Assembly (NCBI GenBank): GCA_001584585.1 | Contig: LSYV01000041.1 | Span: 425,825 to 489,824 of the forward strand | DNA from: Gonium pectorale | Lineage: Eukaryota > Chlorophyta > Chlorophyceae > Chlamydomonadales > Volvocaceae | DNA length: 64,000 bases | Reading direction: 5' to 3' | Translations under genes and position numbers: made by a program | In this document: piece by piece, positions 33,344 to 45,319 of the stretch | Position numbering within the stretch: position 1 is the stretch's first letter | How the letters are laid out: every line of letters starts with the position of its first letter | The notes under the pieces: generated by a model | Told to the model about the DNA's origin: nothing | Databases searched by the model: none | What the model saw: the letters and a program-made list of their open reading frames with translations, nothing else

Positions 33344-36300
33344 ATGGCTGCAACGGGGACCGTTGCCCTTGTCCCCTTGAGTGGCGTGGTTACTGGGGCG
33401 CCCGCATTCACCGGCTCGACCTCCGAATACTGGTGCGGCTCGGCGCGACCGGTGTTTGAGTGAAGAGGAGCGGGGCAAGCACCTGCGGGACTGACTGCTG
33501 AAACCCAGCTGCTGTCACCTTCTCACCGGTGCCCAGGGCCGTCGCCGCAGCGCAGCAAGAGGAGTATGAGCGTGTACGGCAGCAAGAGAAGTAAGGCGGT
33601 CTTTGATTGACCCCGGGTTTCGGCCTTGGGGCGTGTACGAAGGGCATTCGTACACGGGTGACCTTGTCCGAAACGGGTCTGGCGGCGTGCGGAGTGGTGT
33701 CCACAAACCCCTTGCAGCGCCTGATGGGTATCGTACCGAAGAGCGCACTTTGTGTGAACTACGCTGTACTCAAGGAAGGGAGCAATTAGGACGGGTGTGG
33801 TCTGCGTTGACGGGCATCCGCGCGGACATGGGCTTCCCAGCTTAGCCATGCCCCTTCCGATGCATAGGATTTGTCCGATATCGCCATCCTGGCCGTCCGC
33901 CCCGGAACCCACATGGTCTCTCCCACCTCGTTCGACGTTCATGCTCGACCCACGGCCTGCATCTGGCATCCCCGCACCAGCGGGGCGAGTCATTCACTGC
34001 TTGCCCTCCTTTAATCAAGAACTCCACACGAATGCCGTTATTGGATGAATCCCTGTCGCCAATCTTGTGCCATTCATACCCCCGCCTGCTTGCCTCCCCA
34101 CAGGCAAGTCATACAGATGCGCCAGCGCCTGCGCATCTTCGCATTCATGTATAACCTCTTGTCGGTGGCCGAGCTAGTGTACTTCATTGTCGGGCTCTAC
34201 CTCATAGATTGGGAGGTGGGTGCGGATGCACAGGCCTCACGTGACGCGCGCTTCAGTGGATGCCGAGCCCCCGCGCTTAAGCCAGGCCAGCGAGCGGACC
34301 GCGTGAAGCGTGATGACGGGACGCCTAGTGCCAGTACACCATCATGCTCGAAGTTCAAGGCACTGCTTATTGGCATGCAAGGATGGTTGCGCCTCCGGGG
34401 CCGTGCGGGCTCGCGTGGCGGCGGGCCGGCATGAAGCCAGGATTGGCCACTTTGCAACCCGCGGGGCAGTGCGAAGCGGCGCTGTTCGCCGGCAGTCACG
34501 GTCATCGGGACATGCACGCGGGCTGCACCCTGACGAATGCAGCCCCTCACGCAGCTGGCAGCAGCGGAGTGCCGCGGTGCCCATTCAGGAGCCCTGCAGC
34601 ACCGGCACATGTGCATTCCTGTGCCCCGCCTCCATTGGCCAGCTGGGCGGGTGTGTCGAGGTACCTCGCTGCTGTGCCGGCACCCTACATAGCAGCGTAC
34701 TTTTCCTTGTCACTTCCCCTGCTGCCCATGTGGCTGTTCAGCCGCCCTTGCTTACTCATTCTTCGTCGTTCCGCCGCGCCCCAGTACGGTGCATAAATAC
34801 ATGCGTGTATTTGTTTGTGTGTGTGTGGTGGCTTGCGGACAGTTGGCGGACTTGGAGCACAATCCGCTGCTGGGTCCGGGCCCGGAGGGCATCCTCAAGA
34901 TGGGCGGCACCCACACCGCACGCGTCATCGAGCGGCGGCAGTACTGGCGCCTGGTGACCTCGCTGTTCTTTAACGCAGGTGGGCGGGGGTGCGACGTGCT
35001 ACTGTATGCTATAATACAGCCGCGATACACTTTCGCACTTGCTGGGCAACGCCAGGGCTGTTTGTTAGTGCGATCATTGATCCTTGGCTGGTTTGCCTCG
35101 GGTCTGCCGCTGTGTCCGCAGGAGCGATCCACCTGATGGCGAATCTAGGCATGGTGTGGACGTTCGGGCACTTCCTCGTGCGCGAGCTTAGCCCGTACAC
35201 CGTGGGTGAGCGGCAGGGCAGCAGCGCACCGCCAGCCGGGGCCGAGATTCACCGCGGGCCATGCGCTTCGCGCGGCGCCCGCTTGCCCGCGGTCGAGGCG
35301 GGGAGGGGGCGTGCTCTCATAGCGGCGGGACGGCTCGCGTCTCCCGGACTTGCACCGGATGCGGGTTGCAAGCTTGTTTCTGTGGCCGTCCCTCTGGCGA
35401 ACGTACCCTAGATGCGCAGTCACCTCCACTCTACCAAGCGAAGGGACTGCGTATCGCAGCGTCGTGTCGCGTCGCTAGGCGCTGGGGCTGGGGCTGCGCG
35501 CTCAGGCTTAGGCTGCTTCCTGCCATCCTCCCCGCCTATCACCTGCCCCGTCCCCCGCCCCGGCCCTGCCCCTCGCAGCCTTCATCTTCCTGGCCTCGGG
35601 TCTGGGCGGCGTGCTGGTGTCCGCCAACGTGGGCAGCGAAAACATGACGGCCGCAGCATCCATACCCGCCTTCGGCCTCGCGGGTAAGCGCGTCAGCGAC
35701 GCAACAGCCAAGGAGACCCCCTGCGCAGCGAAGTCAATTTCCCATTTTGGGGATGAAACCCGGGCCCCTGCCCAGGGGCAATGCACACGCCGCGCGTATC
35801 GCAGCGGCGCCCTTTCGCTCCCCTCGCCGCGGTGAACTGCGCTGTGTGCACATAACGCCGCATGCACGGCTCTCTCAGACACGCGCGTATGGACCCTTTC
35901 ACGCGTACGGGAACAAGGTACAGACCCGACGGTGTTTGCGTGCGTGTTACGCCTCCTCCGGGCCGATGCTGGCCTGGGGCGCCCCCCTGCAAAAGAGCGA
36001 GGGGCGTCAGGCGGCTGTGTTCATGTATTGCCCTGCGTCTGCCGCCCTCCCTTTCATTCGTCCTTATGCCGCGGTTTCATAGCTGTCTCTCCCCCTGAAC
36101 GGCGCCCCCGCACGGCACAGGCGCTGCGGCCGTGATGCTGGTGCTCCGGTGGCGGCGCTACGCCTGCCACGCCGCCTCGGCCGCACTGGTGTGCTTCATT
36201 GTTGGCTGCAACGCGTTCATCGGCGCGACGCCCTTTGTGGACAACAGCGGCAACACAGCGGGGTTGGTGTTCGGCGGCACGTTGTGCGTCAGCGCGCTGC

Positions 36301-37603
36301 TGGTGCGGCGAAAGGTGAGGGTGTCCATTCTCCTGCGACCCCTCATCCTGTTTTTCTCGCCAGCCTGTGGAGCGCGCGACGACTTTCCCACATGGACGCA
36401 CGCACGTTTTAGCTCCTAGGGCTCGCGAGTCTGCGAGGGCGAATCGTATGGAGGGCGGGCGTGCGACGGTCAATCAACACGGGCAAACGTGCAGACGCTG
36501 CGCGCCCTCCGTTGCCCTCCTTCTTGCTCTTACCGTTCTGTCCCGCCCCACGCCACCCGCCCCACGCCAGGCTGCCAGCAGCCGGCCCCGGGAGGTGCTG
36601 CTGCACGCCGGCGCCGCGCTGCTGGTGGTGGCCGTGCTGGCCGCCATCATAGGGGGTCTCGTGGGGCTGCAGCTGGACGCGCCAGTAGGCGGCTGCTGTA
36701 ACCAGGTGCGGTGGGCACGGCCACAACGGGCCTTATCCGTCGCCCGGCGGTTGTATGTCGCAGTCGTACGGTACTGCTGTGAAGGCGCAACTCGAGGCGC
36801 ATACGGTTGACATGCGAACAAGGCACTGGTCAGCACGCCCTGCCTTGGCCTTGCCGGCTGTTCGGCTTTAGGCGATGGTCCGCAGGGGCGCCGGCTGTTG
36901 CTGTCGCCGCCTGTTTCTGTCGCTGATGCTGCGTCGAAAGTAAAACCCCGCTTGCGGACCCGCAGTGGGTGTGCACGAGGAGCCCCTGGTGGGACTGCGA
37001 CGCCAGCCGCATCTGGCCAACCAGCTGCGCCTACACCACCTTCCTCAACAGCACGTCCATGCTGACGTGCCCCCGGGTATGTTCCGCGTGTGCGCTGCTC
37101 ACCAGCTGGCTGCCCGCTGCAGTACGCTGTGTTGTGAGGGGTGCTCCTGACTGGACGGTGCGCACGCACGGACGCCAAGCCCGTCCCCACGTATGCGTAG
37201 TGCCCTTGGACGCGCAACGCCGGGCGTGCTCGTGTTGGGTGTGGTGACGAAAGGGGTGGGGCCGCGTGCGGCAGCAGCGCCCTGCCGGTTACGATAAAAG
37301 AGTGCCTGAGCAGGCCGCTCCGTCATGAGTCGTCTGCCGCATAGCAGTGCCACCCACGTGCCCGCACAACCGGGCGCGCAGCTCCGTCCCTTAACCCCCT
37401 TGCTCAGCCTGGCGTCCTTACGATGCGCTGTGCGCCGCTCGCATTTCCTCTCCCATCCCCAGGGCCAGCAGGTAACCATTGGCGTGGTGAACCGAACAGA
37501 CATTGGCCCGGTGCTGATCCAGCAATGGTGTGACGCATACTGCAGCGCGTCCGGCGTGCCGGTGACTGGCGGGTCGGGGTCTGGCAACAGTGGCCTTCAG
37601 TAG
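33344..37603 (+). CDS. Rhomboid-family membrane protein, predicted proteolytically inactive
   Basis: Exons: 33344-33380 (tentative), 33509-33590, 34104-34215, 34843-34978, 35122-35205, 35579-35683, 36121-36314, 36571-36705, 36966-37076, 37463-37603. Phases agree and the sum is 379 codons (378 aa). A charged helical start (EEYERVRQQEKQVIQMRQRL) leads to the first membrane helix. Then come NPLLGPGPEGILKMGG, YWRLVTSLFFNAGAIHLMAN and FIFLASGLGGVLVSA, all matching plant rhomboids. At the active site the usual GASG reads AASI (Ser178 kept, both glycines lost). The usual VDNxAHIGG block is VDNSGNTAG, with Asn230 where the catalytic His should be. The C-terminal tail has nine or so cysteines (CCNQWVC, CDAYC), suggesting a lumenal disulfide-bonded domain. 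Such proteins bind membrane clients without cutting them. The ATG of exon 1 is in a good context but remains the weakest point. Confidence 0.85.
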
Positions 37604-39591
37604 TTGTCGGCAAATCATTCATTTGTATTGGTATATCGGTATGACGCCGGCTCAAGGCACGCACAGCTTCGGGACCCGCTCTGCGAGCAGTCGTCGTGGT
37701 CGCGAGCGTCGTTTGTGAGCAGCTGGACGTGTGGGAAGATTGCCGTGTGAACTGACGGTACGACGTGCATCGTACGTGCATGCGAAGACGGTGAGTTAGA
37801 ATGTGGTGTCAGTAGGGTGGGGGAAATGTGAAGGAAGCATTGCGGAGTACCGTACGCGAGTGGCATGCGTGGAGCTCTGCTTCGCAGCTGATAGGAAGGT
37901 GCGGATTTTGGCCGTACGACAAGAGGGTGACGTGACATGTCGTGGCGAGCACCCCTAGGGGACACGGAAACGGTACAGCTTTGGCCTTGGCGACCTTGAG
38001 TTACCGTTTACACGTTTGTCATGGAATTGCGGCAGTCAGTAGCAGTTAGATCTCACGGGCACCCAACTGCAGAAGAACTGAGAATCGGGTACGTAAAGGT
38101 TAGGGGTACTAGCCGCACCCTGCGTTGACATGTAGAGACCCCTGGTTTGTAGGGATTATCGGTATCTATGGGTCTGCTACGGGGCGCGGTCTGCAGCACG
38201 CACATACTAGATTGTTAGCGAACTACTGTGGCGTATCTCCAGTCTTACAGCAAGCTGAGCGGGTGGGGGCGGGGCGGCGGGTGCGAGCGGGCGGAGGGGT
38301 CCCTCAGCTGAGGCATGTTGATGGGGGTCGATTGGCGGCGAGTGGCGCGGGGGTGCGCCGTCGTGTGAGGAATGAAGCGAAGACGTAAAACGGGACGCCT
38401 GATGCTGAGCCGCACTGCAGGTCGATGACCTTGTGTGTCGGGTCGGACGGTGATGGGCATTCGGCGGATGCCTGATCATGCGGCGGGGGGCGAGCGAATT
38501 GGTGGCTGTGGACCCCCCGGGTGGACCACCCTGCCGGCTTCGGGGCCCGCTGGGTCGCTTAGACAAGGCGACGGGAGGCGGATAGAGGGGAGGGGGAAGC
38601 GGAGGCTGCGCGTGCGTGCGTTTGCACCGTCGCTGTTTTGAGGCAGCTTGCAGCGCGCTGGGAGCAGCGACGCAACGTGGCACCAACAGCGGTACGCTAG
38701 CAGCCAGCTGTACTAAGGGCCGCACGCGCCCCGCGCCGGCTGCCATTGAGGTCCGACCGCTGCGTAAGTTGATACTATGTGCGGCACCGCTGCGGTTGCT
38801 GCATGTAAAGATTGCATGGGTCGGAGAAACTCTTAGAGCAGCGCTGATGCCTTCCACCTGGCCTGCTCAGGCGGCGGACGCAGCACGTGTACAAGAGCCC
38901 CGACAGCCAGGTGTGGGCTCGCATGGTGCCAGACCACTCCAGCCCACGCCAACGCACATGTAACCCAGCCACGCGCTATTAGGGACTCCACCTTCGGGCA
39001 GGGACCACATGCCTCCTGACGCTGGAATCGCAACATGCACCACCCTAGCACGTCATGCGCGCCGTGCCTCGAGAAAGAATGGGTTCACCTCGCCTCGCGT
39101 CGGCGACACCTCAGTTTAGAGAAGAATCAAACGCTCGGGCGAGCGCAGCAAACACGAGAGCAGCCGCCTGCCTTTACCCTGTAACAGCGCCAAGAGCGCT
39201 GGCCCAGGGTGCGGGTGCGGGCATATACTGTACAAGAACCCTACGCGGCGCACCCAACCCTAGGCTCCCCGCACAAGAAAGAGCGCAGTGCGCAGGTGGC
39301 TTTAGGTACAAATAAACGCAATGGCAATGAAACGACGCAAAATGTAGCGACTTGAATAGACGAAACAATTGCTCTTGCGTACCGGGCCAGTACGCTACTG
39401 CACGACGGCCCTTTATGTAGTTTCACTGCATGCCAGAGGCGCCACCGCCGCCGCTGTGGGCGCATTGTGTGCCGGCAAAGCCGGCGCCAGCCCCAGGGCA
39501 GCACTCCTCCTGCCCTGGCCACCGAGCTACACCCGCTCCACACCCTCAACGCTACACCCGCTATTAGCGGAGCTACCGAGCAGGGACCGCT
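37604..39591. other. Intergenic stretch with one dispersed repeat, no gene seen
   Basis: Holds the ~195-bp dispersed repeat at 37955-38148 and the convergent 3' flanks of the rhomboid-like gene and the plastid-protein gene. Long minus-strand frames near 38207-38857 are low-complexity and match no family. Confidence 0.4.
37955..38148 (+). repeat. ~195-bp dispersed repeat, copy 1
   Basis: Matches 42767-42962 along its length: both begin CTAGGGGAC(A/G)CGGAAACGG, share TAGATCTCACGG-like and GTACGTAAAGG-like blocks, and end CCCTGGTTT. Several small insertions and deletions separate them. No coding frame is shared. Confidence 0.8.
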
Positions 39592-41622
39592 CTAGGCAAA
39601 GAACGAGCTGTCCACCTCCTCCAGCAGGATACGCGCCTCGCGGGTGGCGGCGCTAATGGAGGGATCGCTCTCGGTGGAGGGCGAGATTTCGGCCAAGCGG
39701 CGCGCCAGCTGGTCGCGCGCCTCGCGCAGGTTCAGGCGCAGGATGTTGGTGTTGGCCACGTCGGTGTTGGCGCGCACCGCGTCCAGGGCGGCCTTCAGGC
39801 CAGAGACGGCCTTCTTGATCTCCGTCATTTCGGAGGCTGCGTGGCGCGGTTGATGGCAACAACATCACGTATGCTCGATCCCGCGGGATGCACGGTTAGC
39901 ACTTGGCACTGCTTGGATTCGGATTGATGATGCACGTGGTGCAGTGTTTCGATACTGACCCGTGCGTAGCAATCGAGGTGCTGAGACGTGTGCTCTCCAC
40001 CCCAAAGGTCCAGTGCACGCCGAAGACGCACCTGTGCTGCCAACATCCCGTCCGCATCCCCCCCCGTTCACGTTATCAGGGACTACGATCAGCGGAGGTA
40101 CGCTGCAGCGCTGCTCGCTCGTCGCTGATGTCGAAGTTTCACAGATCGTCTACAACTACGTCAAGACCACTACAAGTTCTTCCATTGATTACAGTATGCG
40201 ATTCGGTGTCCGCGACGCGACCCGTTTCCCATTCCGTATTACCCCCCCCCCCCGAGCGCTCTATTGCCCTGTCTCGGCCCCTCTTGCGCCATGGGACCTC
40301 GCTGCAGCAATCACTCACCTACTTGGTTGGACAGGACATCGGCCTGGTAGTAGGTCACGGGCGGCTGCACGGGCTGCACGTCGACGGGCTCCACGGGCAC
40401 CACGTCGGGCTGCTTGTTGGGCGGCTCCGGGATGAGGTCGTTGATCAGGGTGGCCGCCTCGGGCGGCAGCAGCGTCTTGACATTTGCCAGCACGTCAGAC
40501 TCCACGGTCGCGCCCTTCTCCAGGAAGCTGACCAGCGTTTCCTCAACCTCCTGCGATGAGCCGCAGCACCGGGCCAGGGTGGATTGCGTATCGTGCGGGG
40601 GGTGGAGAGGGAAGAGAAGGGTGCGTGCCCTGTGTGCGTGCGGGGATGGGTGCGGATATCAAAGGGCTGGGCACCAGCAGCATTCGTCTCGTCGAGGGGA
40701 AAGTGCGCGACCTGGCGGTGGCGACGGGTACAACCGGGGAGGAGCAGCTGGACAGGCTGCTTGGCACTGGACGGGCCGGGGGTGGGGGGAGCAAACAGTC
40801 CGAGGGCGTGGCGTGGTCGACTAGGGACAGCGTCCGGTGTGCCGGCGTAAACGCCGCGGGGTGGGGGGAGGACCCAAGCCTGGACGCACCTTCAGTACCA
40901 CCGCCTGCTTCTCCTCAAGGGGGCGAGGGTCCTGGAGCAGTTCGATGGCCTTCTCCACGTCCTGCTGACTGCGGGGTTCCAGGGTTAGGGGTGAGGGTGG
41001 GTATGTGCCGAGCACCCTGGCGAACATGCAAGGTGACCAGAGGATGTTGCCTAGCTGTATCGATATAATATTGTCTGTCGAAATCGGAATTGCCGAGTTA
41101 GCCGAGTGCAGAGGCCCTGTCCTACTAGGGCACGTTGCGTGATGGCACATGCTGCCGAAGCCATCACAAGACCAGGGTAGCTGGATTATGCACGAAACAT
41201 CACTACACAAGCAAGGTGTAACCCGAGAAGGCCCCAACGCGTCGCTAGCAACTCACAGCGTCTGCAGCCGCTCAGGCACCGAGAGGAGGGCGCCGGCACC
41301 GGCCCGAGGACCGAAGGCAAGCACGTCGAATGGCGTCTTCAGCCAGCGCTCCACCTTGGCACCAACTGCGGGCGAAGGAGCAGGGCCAAACACGAGTGGT
41401 CACCGAGCGTCGCCAGAGCTATCCGCCAGCCCTCCGAAAAACTGCTAGCGAAACATAGCTGCCGAGCCTTATAGCATTCATGGATGAAGCTCCGCAAGAG
41501 CTCAGCAGACCCTTCGGGGACCTACCGGAAGCACCAGTGTCCAGCGACTGCGCCCGCACAACCAGCATCCGGCGCCCAGACTTCGCAACCGCCACAGCAC
41601 AAGGACGGGCGCTGAGCTGCAT
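39592..41622 (-). CDS. Predicted plastid-targeted protein of unknown function
   Basis: Five minus-strand exons: 41622-41526, 41365-41257, 40968-40890, 40550-40319, 39836-39592. Phases agree and the sum is 254 codons (253 aa). The start MQLSARPCAVAVAKSGRRM followed by LVVRAQ is a convincing chloroplast transit peptide with a VRA cleavage context. The mature protein has KTPFDVLAFGPRAGAGALL, a helical EKAIELLQDPRPLEEKQAVV, VESDVLANVKTLLPPEA, a Pro/Val-rich linker (PVEPVDVQPVQPP) and a C-terminal charged helix ending VDSSFFA. I do not recognise the family; the order of blocks suggests a conserved photosynthetic-lineage protein, but that is an impression. No membrane segment is obvious apart from a weak one near AGAGALL. 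The donor of exon 4 has two possible sites four bases apart; the one used here keeps the frame. Confidence 0.78.
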
Positions 41623-43900
41623 GTTTGCACAGGTGTGAGTTCCGGTCCTATTCGTTGCCGTTTCAAGCCGCAGAGCGGTGAGTGAGTATGCGCTGTAACT
41701 TCTTCGGCTGTCTGAGTGTGAGTGCAGCCAGAAACATGGCAAGTTGTTGCAGTACGGTACGCGCGGTTGGCTCGCGCTGGACTGAGCTTACGCTTGTCTG
41801 GTCCCTAGAAACTTAGAGTTCCAATGCATGTTGACCTTTCTGCTTGGGCCTTGAACCGTCAAGCGAGCCTAGCAGCGCGTTGACCGCTCCATACAACCGG
41901 CAATCCATTCGTTTAATAAAATGCAATAAGTGAACCATTAATTTCTAGCTTTGTGTCTGGCCCTGGCATGCATTACTCAAATCTTGAGTTTGACCGAACC
42001 ATGGGACGGCCTGTGCGCCTGCGCTTGCCCGGAGGGGTGTTGGGATCCTATTTTGCTCTCCGCACGAAGCGCCGCCACGGCCCGCAGGTCGGCATATGTT
42101 GATGATGATGTTGTACCCGACGTGCCCCTACGACTCCCCCGAAAATTTAGGGGTGCACAGGTTGGGATGGGTTTTGTAACGGGGGAGGCCGAGCGGTTAT
42201 TGGGTTGGGGCGTGCCCATGGGATTACCCGCTATAGGGTTGACTACTGGCCCTGCCCCGCCGATGGATTATTGTCATTTTGGTTGGCCCGTGTTGGGCCG
42301 TGTTGGCGTGACCGGAAACTTTCAAGTCCCAACCTGGTCCCAGGAATGATCCGTGCGTACAGGGAGCGGTCCAGCACCGTGTCCTCTTTCCACATCAGCA
42401 CCTGCAATTGGCTGGAAACCAGCAGCTGCGGACACGGGCCATTTCTTATCATTGTGTCCGCACCTTGCAGTCACGGGCGCCTTGGCCCTTTGGCCGCCTG
42501 TGTGGGGGCAACCAGATAGCCTGAGGTGTTGGACTCTTGACGGGGCAGGGCTGCAGCGGCTGCGGGCTGGTAACAACCCTAGAACACGAACAGGGCCATG
42601 GCCGTCGTGCCCGCCTCTGCATATGTGCGCATGGAGACGAAAAACAGGGGCTCCGAGCATATCTGTGGCCGAACGGGGAAGGGCTGCAGCCCCATGCCAA
42701 ACGAGCCTCACCAGACGTGACACGCTAGTACACGCAGTCCTTGGGCAACCTCCGAAGTCCGAACGACTAGGGGACGCGGAAACGGTATAGCTTTGGCCAG
42801 GGCCCCTGGAATTAGCGTTTACACGATCACACCTTTGTCATGGCCATGCGGTAGTCAATAGCAGTTGGATCTCACGGTCAACTGCAGAATGCCCTCGATT
42901 GTGAGAATCGGTTACGTAAAGGCCAGCCGCCCCCTCAGTGGACACGTGGAAATCCCTGGTTTCTGCAAGCTTGCCGTGCATTTCCAGCAACGTGCATAAG
43001 AAAATCAGCAGCCAGCGACCAACGATTTTACATGCAGCGCTGGCCCATCAACCGAAGAGAGACCTTGGGTACCTGTTCCACAACACGCGATTGCGTGTGC
43101 AGAGCCTTGACATCGCAAAGCCCGTACAGGCAGAGGCTTGGTGCACTTTCTTGGCCAGCAACGTCACCAGCGTCCACTGATAATTCCAAGAAGCCATTGC
43201 CTTGCATCGGCACCATACCCACTCTGAAGGAAGAGTCCTCATACAGTAATACCCGTGCAGTCAAGCCTGGAAAAAGAGCCTACTGAACCCCCCAACCTCA
43301 TGATAAGATGCACATGTACACTTTGTTGTGTGTATTTCACTGTTTCTAACAGGCAGCGCGCCGACGCTAGAAGTAGTCGGCGGCAAAACTCGTACTGTAC
43401 GGACATAATGTACACTGACGAACATAAGAGCACGGCACCGGCCCAGAGCGCGGTGGTTCCCGATCGCCAACAAGCGAACGAACAACGTTATGCTGGCTTG
43501 CACGTCATCCTGCATCCATGCACATAACCCACGCTGATGCTTCCTTAACCACGCCTTGTGCAAAGCCCACCTAAGCGTCTCGCCTAGGCTAGCCAAGAAG
43601 GTGCGTCGCGCCCATTCTGCCCGCCATATGCTGTTATGCCAACACCATCCACGTCATCTCATCGTAGTGATCTCACCGACATGTCTGTCCTTAACACATC
43701 GCCAGTGCCGCCCCCGCTCGTCTCCACGTGACCCACTCACGCCGAGACCTCATACGCGCGGCACAGCTCCGTCCCTGGCTACGTCATGCTGCTAGGCCTA
43801 CTTCCTCCACACTACAACACCCAGGTCTCAAATGACATCCTAAAGCACGCTCCGGTGCCCTCATTTTCCATTCCCATATCCACGCCGCAGCCTTCGGCGG
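41623..43900. other. Intergenic stretch with one dispersed repeat, no gene seen
   Basis: Contains the second ~195-bp repeat copy (42767-42962). The rest holds short opposing frames only, plus the 5' flank of the plastid-protein gene and the 3' flank of the MAEA gene. Confidence 0.4.
42767..42962 (+). repeat. ~195-bp dispersed repeat, copy 2
   Basis: Partner of 37955-38148, same orientation, about 4.8 kb away. No terminal inverted repeat or target duplication was evident at either copy. Confidence 0.8.
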
Positions 43901-45319
43901 CTATGCCACGTAGGCGCGGCGGAGCTCCTCCCGCTTGAAGACCAGCCCCGTCACCGGGCACACGCCCCAGCCGCCCGGCGCCGCGCCTGCCGGCGGCGCC
44001 ACGCCGGCGCCCCCGCAGGCGGCCTTGCTCTGGGCCTCCTGCTGCGCCATGAGCTGCTCCACGCCGCGCTGGCTGTAGACCATGCCATTGGGCAGCACCA
44101 TGGGCGGGTTGGCGTCGGTCATGATCTCCTTGGTCACTGCGCACACCAGCTTAGAGTGCATGTGCTTGGCGTACGGCAGCCCCTCGGCCAGGCGCTGGAA
44201 GGCGGGCAGGCGCAGGGGGTCCTCCCGGCTGCCGCCGGCCTCGCCGCTGAGTGGCGTCTTGAGCGCCGACAGCCCCGCCTGGAGGTACACCATGAGCAGG
44301 CTCTCGGGCGTGAGGGAGTTGAGCCGGTAGAGGTCGCGCAGGAAGAGGTCCGCCAGGCTGCGCCAGGCGCCCTCCGCGAAGAGGCTCGCGTACGCTGGCA
44401 CGCGGGTGGCCGGCGTGAAGACCAGCGTGGCGACGGCGCGCTGCAGCTCGGCCATATAGGTGCCGGCCCATGGGGCCAAGTGCGCGCGCGCGTGCGCGAT
44501 GGCGCCCACGCGGTCGCCCGAACGGACTAGCTCCAGGAATTGCTGGACGCGGAGCTTGAACTCGAGCGGGCTCTTGGCCTTGGACAGCCGCGCGCGGTTC
44601 TCCGCGCACCACGCTAGCGCGGGGCCGCAGTCGTGCGCGTCCATTAGCGCGCCCACCACACGGCGCGCGCCCTCGAAGATGTGTCCGTCGGTCAGCTGAG
44701 CCAGCTTGGAGTCCGCGACCAGGCGCGCCGCACTCTCGTGGTAGCCGGAGCGGAGCAGGTGGTCGACGAGGAGGAGGTCCAGCCGCTGGCGCGTCCAGGA
44801 AAGCTGCGCGTCCGGCTCACCGCCGGTGGGTTTGGGCGAGGCCGCAAGGTACTCGAGACGCGCCTTGCAGCGCTGGCAGTCGTCGGCCTCGGCGCGGGAG
44901 ACATCCTTTAGCTTGCGTTTCGCACCCTGTAGCTGGGAGAGCAGAAGCCGCAGCCGCTCGATGGAGGCCTCCCGGGAGCTGCTCCCAGCAACAGCATCGG
45001 GCACCTGCTCCTCGGCGTTGGGTGCCGGCAGCTCGCTGGGCGCATCCACCATCTCTGTGTCACCGGCCGCGTCGGGCGCGGGGGTCGGGGACGGTGCCGC
45101 CACGCTAGCAGACCGGCTGCTGGGGGCCGTCGCCGGCACAGACGCCGTTGGTGGCGCGTTGAGCGGGTGCCTCAGCGCGGCCACGCACTCGGCAGCCTCG
45201 TCTATGAGCGCCTTGCGGTCCTTGGCGGCGCGTTTGAGGCTCTCGAAGGGCACCCGCAGCAGCGGGCCCTCCAGCAGCTCCACCATGGCTGTGGGGCCGG
45301 GCAGTACCCTCGGGCCCAC
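43901..45319 (-). CDS. MAEA: MAEA/Fyv10-type subunit of the CTLH (GID) E3 ubiquitin ligase
   Basis: A single open frame of 472 codons, with no intron. After an N-terminal helix (VELLEGPLLRVPFESLKRA, as in MAEA) comes an Ala/Pro-rich low-complexity stretch and a coiled coil. Then LisH (about residues 177-209, LLLVDHLLRSGYHESAARL), CTLH (about 212-270, ALAWCAENRARLSK), CRA (about 271-350) and a C-terminal Gid-type RING (about 388-470: HSKLVCAVTKEIM, VLPNGMVYS, CPVTGLVF). The RING is of the degenerate kind with few zinc ligands. In yeast and animals this subunit pairs with RMND5/Gid2 to form the catalytic core that ubiquitinates metabolic enzymes. The start may be ATG 45319 or the in-frame ATG 11 codons later (MVELLEG), which matches homologues better. 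The lack of introns is unusual beside its neighbours. Confidence 0.93.
   Translation of the reverse strand: MGPRVLPGPTAMVELLEGPLLRVPFESLKRAAKDRKALIDEAAECVAALRHPLNAPPTASVPATAPSSRSASVAAPSPTPAPDAAGDTEMVDAPSELPAPNAEEQVPDAVAGSSSREASIERLRLLLSQLQGAKRKLKDVSRAEADDCQRCKARLEYLAASPKPTGGEPDAQLSWTRQRLDLLLVDHLLRSGYHESAARLVADSKLAQLTDGHIFEGARRVVGALMDAHDCGPALAWCAENRARLSKAKSPLEFKLRVQQFLELVRSGDRVGAIAHARAHLAPWAGTYMAELQRAVATLVFTPATRVPAYASLFAEGAWRSLADLFLRDLYRLNSLTPESLLMVYLQAGLSALKTPLSGEAGGSREDPLRLPAFQRLAEGLPYAKHMHSKLVCAVTKEIMTDANPPMVLPNGMVYSQRGVEQLMAQQEAQSKAACGGAGVAPPAGAAPGGWGVCPVTGLVFKREELRRAYVA

Noticed and set aside
38207..38857. 216-codon minus-strand frame
   Set aside because: Low-complexity Pro/Ser/Arg content, no motif and no splice partner.
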